Positions 49,701-60,520 of a stretch of 64,000 nucleotides of DNA are shown here, piece by piece. The position numbers were made by a program, and so were the translations under genes. The stretch is taken from positions 21,855,882 to 21,919,881 of the forward strand of contig JAMXBB010000012.1 of the NCBI GenBank assembly GCA_024138015.1, in the 5' to 3' direction. Each line of letters starts with the position of its first letter. Positions within the stretch are counted from its first letter, which is position 1. The notes beneath the pieces were generated by a model. The model was not told where the DNA came from. It saw only the letters and a program-made list of their open reading frames with translations, and searched no databases. Source of the DNA: Lumnitzera littorea. Lineage: Eukaryota > Streptophyta > Magnoliopsida > Myrtales > Combretaceae.

Positions 49701-51810
49701 TTCTACCATAAATCAAGTCAAAACACGAAGTCAAATATAACCTTAATCTCTTTAAAATGCAATGAGACCCCATTTCAAGCTTAACCCCTAGTCTAAGGGC
49801 AATTCATAATCCCTTCTACGTCAAAAGATACTGACCTGTTTGACTCTAAAGAATCGGGCATGAAATCACATGAAAGCAAAAGGGCATTAGGATCTATAAG
49901 TTTGGGGCAATAGGAACACAAAAGATTTAAGGCATTTGGTCTTTGAAATATAATTTTGAACTTAAATCGAATGAAAGGCATTGTTTCACAACAGGGGCAT
50001 ATTTTGAGAAACTATAGGGCAAAGTCAATCTCCACCTTGGAGTAAATAAATATAGATTCCTACTTAAGAAATTGGTATCTCACTTTTAAAGATTTAGGAT
50101 GAAAAGAGATAAACTATATTCCATACACTAACCTTTGAACACTTTAAGAGTTGAGTGACAACATGGTGATGATACTTTGGACTCATTACTTAAAGGAAGT
50201 TAATTTTGAATTTGATACACGGATTAAAATGAAGTTATGAAGTCATTTTCATATCTCAAACACAATTATCCTTTGTTAACCTCGTTAAACCAATTTGGAG
50301 TATCTTCAAATGTAAACCCTATTAAGAACCACCCTTTACTAAGGCAATTTAGAGTTTAGAGTCATTGATTAGGAGAGAAAGATAAAATTGGCTTGTACTT
50401 ACCTTAGTAACAATAGTTCAAGGGTAACTTTTGTTTCCTTTGAGATAAAGAAGAGCCAAAACTATTCCAAACACCTCAAGCAACACATACCTCACCTAAT
50501 CCATATGTTGGGAATTTATGGATTTAAGGCCTTTAATCTCTTAAAGATAAAAACTTAACAATATAAGCCAAAGAAAAGAAAAAAAAAGCAATAAATAATG
50601 GGGCAAAATAATAAGAAAAAAAGAGAATTAAAAAAAGAAGAGAGAGAGAAAATAAAAATGAAGACATAAAGAAAAAAGAGAAGAAAGGCTTGAAAATTTG
50701 GCTATATGTAAGAGAAAAGCCCCCACCAAAATGCTTAAAAAATATAAGGTCTTGAATCACATTCTCAACCTGAAAACACAAAGTTTACATATCCATCCCA
50801 AATCATAAACACAAAACCAACTTACCCATCCTAAATCACAAACTTAAGGCCATCCTAGCCACAATACCACCTACGCTTAATAAAAGTTCTTTTGATCATA
50901 AGGGGTAATTTATCTTAAATAAAAATTATTTTTGGAATTGAGGTAAGCATGCTTCTAGTTTTCCTTAAAGGTTCTTAATTGGTACACTCAGGTTGGATAA
51001 AAGTATTTTTTTCAAATAGACCTTCTCGTCAATCTCTCTTGAAACCATTTAACCAAAAATCTAAATTCACAACATTGAATCGAAAAAGACCTAATAGATT
51101 TATCAAAACATATCACTTAAAATCGAACTATAATTTTTGGAATAATAGTTAAGAGTGAAATTTAGACCGAAAGTATGCAAGGGAGTTCTCTTTGACTAAA
51201 TTAATCATGAGTTACCTTTTTCTTTAAGGAATGAATGTTTAAAAGCACAAAGGCTTACCAGGGAGCTCAGCATCAAAGTTAGGAGACATTTTCAAAGATT
51301 AAGAAGAATATGAGATGCCACACATGGTTACTAAGGAAGGGGAGGGTTATGGCACTTGCTACTTAAATATATATTTATACGCATTAGCAAACTTTCAACA
51401 GAAAAAAAAAGGAAAAAAAAAAGACAAAAGGAGAAAGAAAAGAGAGAGAGAGAGAAATGAAAGGCTTGTCATAGGTTTTTCCATTCATTTTCAAATCCAT
51501 ATTGGCCTAAGTATCCAATCTTTCAATTCATGTCACCTACTTCATTTTAAATGCAATCACACCTTTTAAGTTAACTATAATAGTCTAAGTCATTCTCCTT
51601 GATGTAGTTTTTTATGTGCATTAACTCTTTTTCAAATCAAGGGACTCTATCCCTGTTGCCTTTTTTGTTAAGGATGGTTTTCACCAAATTCCTTCTTTAT
51701 ATATTTCTCAAGTCAAGAGGTTTTTCAAATTGATTATATCCCCAATTTTGCTTCTTCAATTGTCATATAGGGACTTAGTGAGCCTTGTGGCACTTCCTTT
51801 TCACATGTTT
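49701..51810. other. Element R interior, no gene seen
   Basis: About 2.1 kb non-coding. Two purine-rich tracts (about 50,570-50,700 and 51,400-51,465) each end in AAAGGCTTG, so they may be a diverged duplication. The frames at 49,793, 50,533 and 51,315 are low complexity. Confidence 0.5.
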
Positions 51811-51814
51811 ACTC

Positions 51815-52560
51815 TTAGGGTTTTAGTGAACCCTTAAGGTGCTTACCTTTTGTCATTCTCTTTTAAGGTTCTAGCCAACTCAAGGAGCACCGTCCCATCT
51901 TACATTTTATTTAGGGTCTTAATTAGCTCAAAGAACGCTTTACCCCTTTGCCTAGGTTAGTTAGCTCAGAGGAGCACGACTAAGTTTCAATTAAGGTGTT
52001 GGCTAGCTCAAGGAGTGTTTTACCCATTCGCTTAGATTAGTTAGCTCAAAATAGCATGACTAAGTTTTTAAATCAATTTTCTGCTAGGGTTGCTAGTCTT
52101 ATAGAGATACTTCTATCTAGGTTAGCTAGCTTAAAGGTACACTACCAGCTTTCAAGTCAATTTCCCTTGCCAACTCATAGAGGCACTACCTTCTTTTTAA
52201 TATCTTTTAGGGTTCTTACCAGCCCACAGGGGTGCTACCCCCACCCAGTATCGTTTTAAGGTTCTTGCTAGCCTAAAGGGCGTCATCCTCTTTCCAGTTT
52301 CATTTAGGGTTCTTGTCAACCCATAAAGGCGCTACTCTCATTTTAGTATTGTTTAAGGTTCTTACCATCCTATAAGGGTGATACCCTTCTTACAATATCG
52401 TTTAGGGTTTTTGCCAACCCATAAGAGCACTACCTCCATTTCATTATCATTTAGGGTTCTTGTTTGCCCCTAAAGGTGTTATCCTCCATTTAGTATTTTT
52501 TATGATTTTTGCTATCTCTTAGGGTGCTACTCTTTAGTTCATGTCACTTTTCACAGTCTT
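51815..52560 (+). repeat. 48-49-bp tandem array before the PPT
   Basis: In the clear part the core TTTAGGGTTCTT starts at 52,206, 52,255, 52,303, 52,352, 52,401, 52,450 and 52,499, a period of 48-49 bp. More diverged units (AAGGTTCTAGCC, AGCTCAAGGAG) extend left to about 51,815. It ends about 280 bp before the 3' LTR. Tandem repeats in the 3' untranslated region are known for Tat/Ogre retrotransposons. Confidence 0.8.
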
Positions 52561-52824
52561 GCCAACTTTGAAAGTGCTTCCATTTCTTCAAAACTTTCTA
52601 AGGTTATAGTTAGCTTATAGGTTACTATTCTATTCTAAAAACCCATTCTTGTGTCTCAATTAGCTCTTAGAGCACCTTCTCTTTTCTTCATCTTTCACTA
52701 AATCCTTAATAGATTAGACTTAGGACAGCTAGCTAGTTGTAACACTTCTTAGGGCAAATTCATCCCCGAGGCAAATATAGTGTCTTTTTTACCTTTATGG
52801 TGAAGTTTGAGTAAAACTTTACCA
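52561..52824. other. Spacer between array and PPT
   Basis: Short non-coding sequence; nothing recognised. Confidence 0.45.
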
Positions 52825-52838
52825 CAAAGAGAGATAGT
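52825..52838 (+). other. Polypurine tract of element R
   Basis: Reads AAAGAGAGATAGT, next to the 3' LTR start at 52,839. Confidence 0.55.
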
Positions 52839-53767
52839 TATAGATATTTTATCCATAGTTTTAGAATTTTTTTAGAATAAGGAAAAAGAGTTCTAATTCA
52901 AAAATACAAAAAAAAAAAAACAAAAAATATATATATACAAAGAAAATTGAAAATTTACAAAAAGCATAGAAAAATAAAAAAATTTAGAAAAATAGAAAAG
53001 GGGATATAGGATTTATTTTATTTTATTATTTATCTTGAGTCATTTTAGGAGTATTTATAATTTTTTAAGTGTAGTTAAAGGGGTTTATAGTTTAAATACA
53101 TTTTAGTTGCATAACTTTTTAAGGCACGAGCCAATAGCCTATCTAGTTTAACACTAAGTCTTGGCATTTGCAAGGAGTCTAAAGTCTTGGGTTCAATCCT
53201 CACTAGGCACTTTATGCCTTTTCTTTTTCTTGTCACCTTCTAAGATACATGGCAAGGAGGTATTGAACCACGTGTTGACATAAGACACATAGCCAATAGA
53301 TGATAGACTACATAGCTAACGTGGTGCTACATCAACATCTATTTTCTTTCCCTTTCTCATGCTTTCTCTAGCACATTTTGCTTACCCCCCTCACTTCTCC
53401 TTGGTTTTTCATGTATAAGTACACAAATTATTGGTGCAATCTTACTCTCTACATGGCTTTCTTCAAATTGAATGTGAAAATGAGACCAAATTCATTCATT
53501 CCACTGCTTAAATCGACCATGGAAATCAAGAAAAAAACTTAAAATTAGAGATTTACATTTATGGTCAATTTGGCCATTTAATGAGTTTGCTAAAAAAAAA
53601 ACTATGCTTAGAATGGTATAAATAAGATCTTCACTGATCATTCCAAACATTAATTCTCATCTAAATCACTCAAGAACATATACACATAAACACTTCTCTT
53701 TCCAGCCTTTTTGTAGCGCTCTCTTTCTCTCTTTAGGATGTTGTCGAGCTCAAAGCAACTCGGACAC
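52839..53767 (+). repeat. Element R 3' LTR, first piece
   Basis: Starts TATAGATATT, a decayed TGTAGACACC, and runs parallel to 37,224-38,200. Includes a tRNA-like module. Broken at 53,767 by the insertion that follows. Confidence 0.75.
53121..53220 (+). repeat. tRNA-like module of the LTR family (copy b)
   Basis: 100 nt, from AAGGCAC to ATGCCTT; the ends pair at six of seven places. Contains GGGTTCAATCC. Very close to copy a, as expected for paired LTRs. Confidence 0.65.
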
Positions 53768-56700
53768 TATTATGACCTTAAGGGGGGGCTAGTAAAATTA
53801 TCTAAAATTTTCATATCATGTATGTACCCATGATGCAAAAATCGCTTTATAAGTTAAAGATTACAAGACTCTAAATAATTAAATACTAATATTTTTTATT
53901 TTAATTAAATAGTTTGATATAAAATATTAGTGAATATGGATATCTGATGAGCTACGGTCCATCAGAACGGTAGAGAATAGGTATCCCTTACCAAATGGTA
54001 AGACAAGGTAAAACAACTTACTAATTTACAAAAAATACTACACAATCTTATCATATGAATATACTCTACATAAATTATTTATGTACCGCTATACACTTTT
54101 CAATCAACCTTAACATTACCAAACCTATCTTCAGTTTGTACTCTGCTCTCAAGCTTATCCCAATCCCTGTTTACAAGAAACCTGCAAAAAAAACTATAGA
54201 GGAATGAGCAAACTATGACTTAGTGAGTTTATTCTTTACTACTACTGTTCAAGCGAGTTATCAAACAAACATTATTAGCACACATGCAAGCTATCTACAT
54301 ATGAAATGACTACAAGCATGATGAATGCAAGCAATACATCCATAAGAGTCCAGAACTATAGAAAGTGTAGAGTTATGTCGTCTATACGTCGATTTTTCTT
54401 TCGTACTTACTCACATAGAGCACCTTACCTTAACCGCATAAGGCTGCCTAAGGGTACGATCTCACTAGACGTTACTCGACTATTACCTTAGTCCAAGAAT
54501 CAAACACCAACATAGGTGGACCTTAACTAGGGCTGCTTATCAAACATATCAAAACCACCTCAGGCACGAATAGCAAGTCATCTCACAAACAATTGAAGAT
54601 ACAATACTAACTTTGCCTTAACAATGGAAACATCATTTACAGGCTTTACAAGCATCATTTAAAAGTATATTTAAGATAAGAAAAACATTTACCAAAACAC
54701 TTTTCTTAAAAATTTGCAAAGCTAACACTCTCCATCAACGTACCAATTGGACCATAGATATGTGACAAATATAGCTGGTTCCTTTAGTCAAATAGTTGCA
54801 TTTACCAATTTAAGAAAGTAATCATACGGATGTTAGTACATAAAACAATCAGTTATTCAACAAATAATCAATATTAATCAATAAACAGCAAATAGATAGC
54901 AAATCATAAAAACTCCTTCACCTGGGTTTTGTTCACTTCCTCGACCATTGAGAATTTTTGAACTTGATAATCGAATGCCTAAAAGATAAGAAAGCCTATA
55001 AGTATTCTAAAAAGCTAATTCCCCAATTAATTAATTATCTATCATTATTTGCCTAATTTCTCATTATAATTCAAGTATGGTATAAATATAGTTTAACTTA
55101 AACTTCTCACTCAGATTATCTTAAATTTTTAATCGCGTATAATTTTTTCAATTTAGTTCAAATTCTTAAAAACTTATAGCCTATTTTGATCGTTTTCGAG
55201 TATACTTTCTTAGAGTGGAGTTCGTTTTGAGTATTGTAATTTACAGTTTTGATTGTGATATAAAAATATCATGAAGTTCATCATTTTGATTTAAAAAGTT
55301 GTAAAATATCAAATTAGGCTTTTTTTAGTACAATTATGATTTAATAATTGTTTGCATCTTATAATTTGTAATTTTTCTTAATTTAAGCCTGTTTTACTAT
55401 AACCGCTTATTTTTATTGGTTTAATATTTATTAATACAATTTTTTATACCCAGAGTGCCTAATCTTCAACTAAGGTTTATGCCTTTTAAAAGAGTTTTAT
55501 AAACTTTTGGAGTCGCCACTCGATCAAAGTCGAGAAATGGTTTAAGTCAACCAAATTGGTAGATTTGGTTTTGACCTAGACATTAGTTTACATAGGAAAA
55601 CTGATTTTTTAATAAAGGGTTTTGAAAAACCAAAGATCAAGTTCAGGGGTTAGGTTCTTTAAACCCATATGGGTACTACAAACTTTTCTAATTTAAATTT
55701 AATCTCCTGTAATAACCTTTTAGGATAAAAATTGATATTAAAATAAATTGAGATTTTATTTTTACTAAACTAAGTAATTTTAAGCTAATAAAAAAAGGAA
55801 AAACTAATATTTTTCATTTTTTACATCACCCCGGAGATGTCTATGTACGTATTATTCAGGATCGGACGTATATAATTTTTTTCTGAAAGCATTAGCGGGT
55901 NACATAAAAATGTAATAATTAGGAATAACCATATTTTTACACATACGATACTATTCATATACGTATATTTATTTGTATACTATACTTTATATAATAAATT
56001 ATTTTAACCCTAATTATATATTATGTACTAGTATAATATACATGTATGTATACTTTATATACATATGTACATATGCGGTTGTATTATTATATGTATATAT
56101 ACAAAAATACAAAATACTATTAATAATATACATACACATACATACCTAAACATCACGTCCAGCCCTTCTATATATATATAGAAAATTTTTATAAAATGAA
56201 AATACTAAGTATAAACATACATTCATATACCTAGTATTATACACGTAGACATATATATATCATATAATTTAAAATACTATGTATATATATATATATATAC
56301 ATATATACAAAATCACGCCTACACACACACACATATAAATATATATATATATACATAAAGAAAATACTAATAACATACATATGTACATAAATACGAAAAT
56401 ACATAATAGATGTATATATATCATATATGTATACTTTCATTTACACAACACATACTAAAATAAATACTATGTACATACACATATATATACCCATTTATGC
56501 ATATTTAGTATAGCATAAAGAAAATACTATGTACATATACACATAGATATACATAATCACATGTACATATATATACACATAAGGAAATACATAGTATATA
56601 TATACTATATACACATACAAGTACATACTTTATACTATGTATAATATACATATATGTTCATGCATACATACGTAATAAATAAATAAAAAAAAACCCAATA

Positions 56701-57626
56701 TACATATACATGTTATAGAGTATATACGTACAAAAATAAATAAATAACTTACCTAATTATTTTAATAACTTGAATAATAAAAATCCCTTTAGTTTCTTTT
56801 TTTCTCCTTCTTCTTCTTAGTGTGTGCTTAGTTAAATTGTGTGTGTGTATTTTGCTTTGGTTTTTCTATCTCTCTCTTTTTTTTTTATTTTTTTTATTTT
56901 TTTGGTTTTCTACTTCCATAATGTGTAGGCATGAAGCAAATAGCAACTTGCAGGTTAAAATAAAGGAAAAAGAAGAAAGGAAAATCTAGCCTAATCCATT
57001 CATTAATTTAGATAAGATATCTAATAATTTCCTTTTGGTTTTATGTGCATAGATCAACAGCTGGAGGATGAAAAGAAAAGGAAAAAAACGTGGGCTGCTT
57101 GTATCCACGTAGAGCATAGAGAAAAATTAGGAAGAAAAAGGAAAATAAAAATAAATATATATAATTTTTTTAAACATAAAAGTCATAAAATTAATATTTA
57201 TAAATTAATTTTGAGATTTTATGAAAATTTATTAATTTAATTGATACTCATTATGTTGATAACATTTACGACTTATTTTAATGTTTTCGTCAGGATTAAT
57301 ATGCAATTTCGTGATTTAGTTAATAATTGTGATTGACTAAGGTTTTATTATCATTAAATTATATTTATTCCTTTTATAAGTTTAATATTATAATTTTAGG
57401 GTTTTCGTTGAGTTCGATTTCGAGTATTTTTGCGTACATCAAATTTAGGATTTTTGTATGCAATTTAGGTTTTGATTAAAATTATAGAGTTTTTATTACT
57501 TATAATATATTCAAATTAATAACTTAATAAAATTTTTATCTTACTTGGCCTTATCGATTCCTAAATTTATTTATAGTATTCAAGCTTAATCCTACACTCA
57601 AATGGCTAAATTTGTGGAACCTATAA
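53768..57626 (-). mobile_element. Repeat Z, copy 2, inserted in R 3' LTR
   Basis: LTR sequence stops after ACAC (53,764-53,767) and resumes at ACAC (57,627-57,630). The insertion is a diverged inverted copy of 32,700-36,425, with the same AT-microsatellite core (about 55,950-56,750). The part matching about 34,420-34,740 of copy 1 is replaced by 55,460-55,901. The frames 54,306, 56,237 and 57,043 show no domain. Confidence 0.6.
55460..55901. repeat. Exact 441-bp copy of 45,626-46,066 ending at N
   Basis: I read no difference between 55,460-55,900 and 45,626-46,066, although other copies of this LTR family are strongly diverged. The copy stops exactly at the only N of the window (55,901). This looks like a gap join or misassembly. 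Confidence 0.8.
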
Positions 57627-58959
57627 ACACAACTAACACCGCAGCCAGATTCCCTGAGACTAGGGTTATCAAACATTGCCAACATCACCTATAACTACGC
57701 CTCCTAACATCGTCAGCTACCACATGAGGTTTTAACCATTGTTGGCCCGAGCTCAAAACGTGACCTTAGCCACCATTTCAATTCAAATCACTATAGATGA
57801 ACTTGTGGTGGTCAAAAACCCTTAACCCAACTCCCATTTCGCATTGCAGCAAGTGCTACCACAGCTACGCGCAACCACCCTAACTGGTTACCTTACACCA
57901 CCGCAAAAAACACCACTTTAGGCGAAGGCGCTTTCCCACCCACATTTGCCAATAAATTATCCATGAAAACAAAGTTTCTCACTTGAAATATGGCCAAAAA
58001 CACCTCAATCGACCTCCTCTATTGCCATTGCTTCCATCTCCTTTATTGCGTATGTATGCAGCACGTGACCAGGTCAACTAAGCTAGATCTGACCTAAGAC
58101 TCGTTGTTGAACCCAGATCGCTGCTACTAATTCACATACCTTAATCCTAATCTAGCTAGTCCGGTCATATTGTCTTCATGAACAAGATGTAATTCAATTA
58201 AAAAAAAAGAGAAAAAAAGAAAAATATTTTAGGTCAAAAGCAAAAATAACAATAAAAATAAAAAATATGTATTTTATCACTTAGAAAAAATATTTTTCAA
58301 ATAAAAGTCCAATTAATAAGCCATTTTTCTATAATAAGATTCCTTTAGAATTTTTCAAATAAAAGTTAAGACCCTTTTAGAATTTTTCACAAATGAAAAT
58401 AAATTAATAAAAATATAGACTCGATTATTTTCAAGGTTAAAGAAACCTATACAATTGAAGTTTTATGAAATGAACTATGAAAAGTTTGATTCTTACTAGA
58501 GGATACGTAGATACTTACAGGGTAACTTAAAATAAGAAAATTATTTTTATTTTTCATTTTTATAAATAATTTTTTAATTAATTTTCTTTAATTGCGAATG
58601 CATAATTAACTAAACAAGTAATTGAAAAATAAAATTAATCTTGGAAAGTTAAAGTGGTACCTGTTAGGATTTAATAGGGTAATCTCTGGATCCAAAATTT
58701 TTTGTTTCAAAATCATTTTTATTCAAAAATTGGTTTTATCGAAAATCAGTAGTTAAGTTATAATTAATTTACTCAATTTGTTATGACTTAACTCTTTTTC
58801 CTGATTCCAGTCGAAAGGCGACTTCAAAAGTATTTTTCAAAATTAAAAAACCAAATTTTTCTTAATCCTTAATGAATGATCTATATTGAATTGGTATAGG
58901 GTTTAATATAGGTCAAGTTAAAAAAAATTTTGAAAATTGAAAAAAATTCAAGCTCAATG
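57627..58959 (+). repeat. Element R 3' LTR, second piece
   Basis: Continues the LTR from 53,767 and matches 38,190-38,674, 45,419-45,550 and 47,431-48,268 in turn, which is the main evidence that those pieces once formed one LTR. Confidence 0.75.
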
Positions 58960-58964
58960 GTAAT

Positions 58965-60300
58965 AAATCGTTCTTTAGTTAATTATTATCACTGCATTCA
59001 TGCAATTTATTTTCCTACATCCACATAATTTAGAAAATTGTGGATTTAGCTTTTCGTAACTTTTCAAAATAAGCTATTTCATCGGTTTTGGAAAACAAAT
59101 CACTGTTGAGAGAGCTTTAAACGGCCTGATCCCTGTTTTTCTTCCTCTGACGAAGGTAAGTTACACAACTTAGCTCATTAGGGAGTGAGGGGGGACAAAA
59201 AGTATGAATGGGGCTTTACTGGCCATTTATAACCCAAAGGAAGATTCTTTTTTCAATCCAAAGAAGATCCTTCTCATTTGAGCGAGTAATAAGCTAGATC
59301 TTGTTATACATGTGAAAGCTTGAGTTGAAAATACAATACAATAACGTTTAAGTATTAATAAACTTTAAAAACAATCAATTCAAAGATTACATAACCACAT
59401 GAAATGCATCAATGGTCCCTCTTGTTCTATAAACGAGCACAAGTAATGTTAATTTGAGACTTTCACTCATCCAATATGTAGAACATCATGCTACCAGGCA
59501 TGACCTGAAGTGTAAAGAGGGTGATGTGATTCATCGCTACTCTAGTTTGCCGAGTAAGCATTTCCGCCAAATTGGTTGGCATTGAAATGAGTCGTAAATT
59601 CATGACCTTGGTAGAATGTTTTGACATCTAAATATTGAACCTAGCAGTTTTAGTAAACTAACCATAAAGGGTTAAAAAATGTCTGGTGCTGACATTGCGT
59701 GCACTAGTGTACTGAAGATGCCAAGAAATGAAGTGATCAGATTATTCACCAATTATTATATCATAAGTAATTCTTGATTTATAAACAATTATCATGTAAG
59801 TAATCAATAATTGTTATTAAATGGTTACCTTGATCTATTAATCTATATTTGGGTCGATAGATATTATCTTCAAAGTAGGAAGACTTGGGACAACTTTTTA
59901 TCAATCCGGAACTCTAGAATCATATCAGAATTTATTTTAAAATTAAAATAATATGATTCCAATTCATTTAGAATAATTTAAAGCTGGGACTTCTTTTGAT
60001 AATCTATTTTAGTAAGTCTTCCATTTTGCTAAAATAATTCTAAAGTTGATTTTTGTATGCTTACAGTAAGAAGAAGGAAATTGATCTTCTAAAGTAGCTT
60101 AGAGGATTATATAACCTAGCATAAGGATTTTTGGGCTTGGATTTTATTAATTTTCAAAAGTTCTTCATATGAAAAAGGATGAAAGTACTTACACATATAA
60201 TATAAACAACAATTGGATATCTTCCTCTTCTTTCTTTGAGGATTCAAGCTTTTTCCTTCCTTTTTTTGGGAATCTCAAAGCGTGTTCTTCTGCATTTCAA
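58965..60300. other. No gene recognised
   Basis: AT-rich, fewer repeat signatures than the rest, possibly low-copy intergenic DNA. The frame 60,169-60,408 reads through the 31-bp duplication and has no domain. Confidence 0.35.
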
Positions 60301-60362
60301 GTAGAACAGAATCATTACAAAAGCGTTCCAAGTAAAACAGAATCATTACAAAAGCATTCCAA
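60301..60362 (+). repeat. 31-bp tandem duplication
   Basis: Two units (60,301-60,331 and 60,332-60,362) with core ACAGAATCATTACAAAAGC, differing at two bases. Confidence 0.9.
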
Positions 60363-60424
60363 GTTGGTATTGCTATTTGATTTAGTATGGAACCCACCCA
60401 AAAGCTAAAGAACACTGATGCCGT

Positions 60425-60520
60425 GCCCTTTATTCCAGGACATTGCATGACGCCCAATAGCATCATGAAATCAAGAAAATGGGCGGTGTCAAATATGTCA
60501 TGCAAAACCAAATAAAGGGC
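60425..60520. repeat. Foldback of about 96 bp
   Basis: The outer arms GCCCTTTATT (60,425-60,434) and AATAAAGGGC (60,511-60,520) are perfect inverted repeats. An inner pair GCATGAC (60,445-60,451) and GTCATGC (60,497-60,503) also pairs, with CCCA/TGGG further in. Could be a small MITE remnant or an RNA hairpin. Confidence 0.6.

Larger units (their letters stand above)
37224..58959 (+). mobile_element. Element R: Tat/Ogre-like non-autonomous retrotransposon with nested insertions
   Basis: The 5' end TGTAGACACCTTATTTTTGC is preceded by GTAAC (37,219-37,223). The 3' end (GCTCAATG, 58,959) is followed by GTAAT (58,960-58,964), a four-of-five target duplication. The 5' LTR is in three pieces (37,224-38,674, 45,419-45,550, 47,431-48,268). 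The 3' LTR is in two (52,839-53,767 and 57,627-58,959). Removing the insertions gives LTRs of about 2.4 and 2.3 kb and an interior of about 4.6 kb with PBS and PPT. No gag or pol domain is visible, so it would need proteins from a relative. PBS type and LTR start suggest the Tat/Ogre group. Confidence 0.72.

Noticed and set aside
52206..52510. TTTAGGG motifs resembling plant telomere repeats
   Set aside because: They recur once per 48-49 bp as part of a longer unit, not head to tail as in telomeric DNA.
49495..52560. CRISPR-like array
   Set aside because: Units are diverged and contiguous with no unique spacers, in a plant retroelement.
60169..60511. Small gene at 60.2-60.5 kb
   Set aside because: Opposed frames on both strands, created partly by the 31-bp duplication; no domain.
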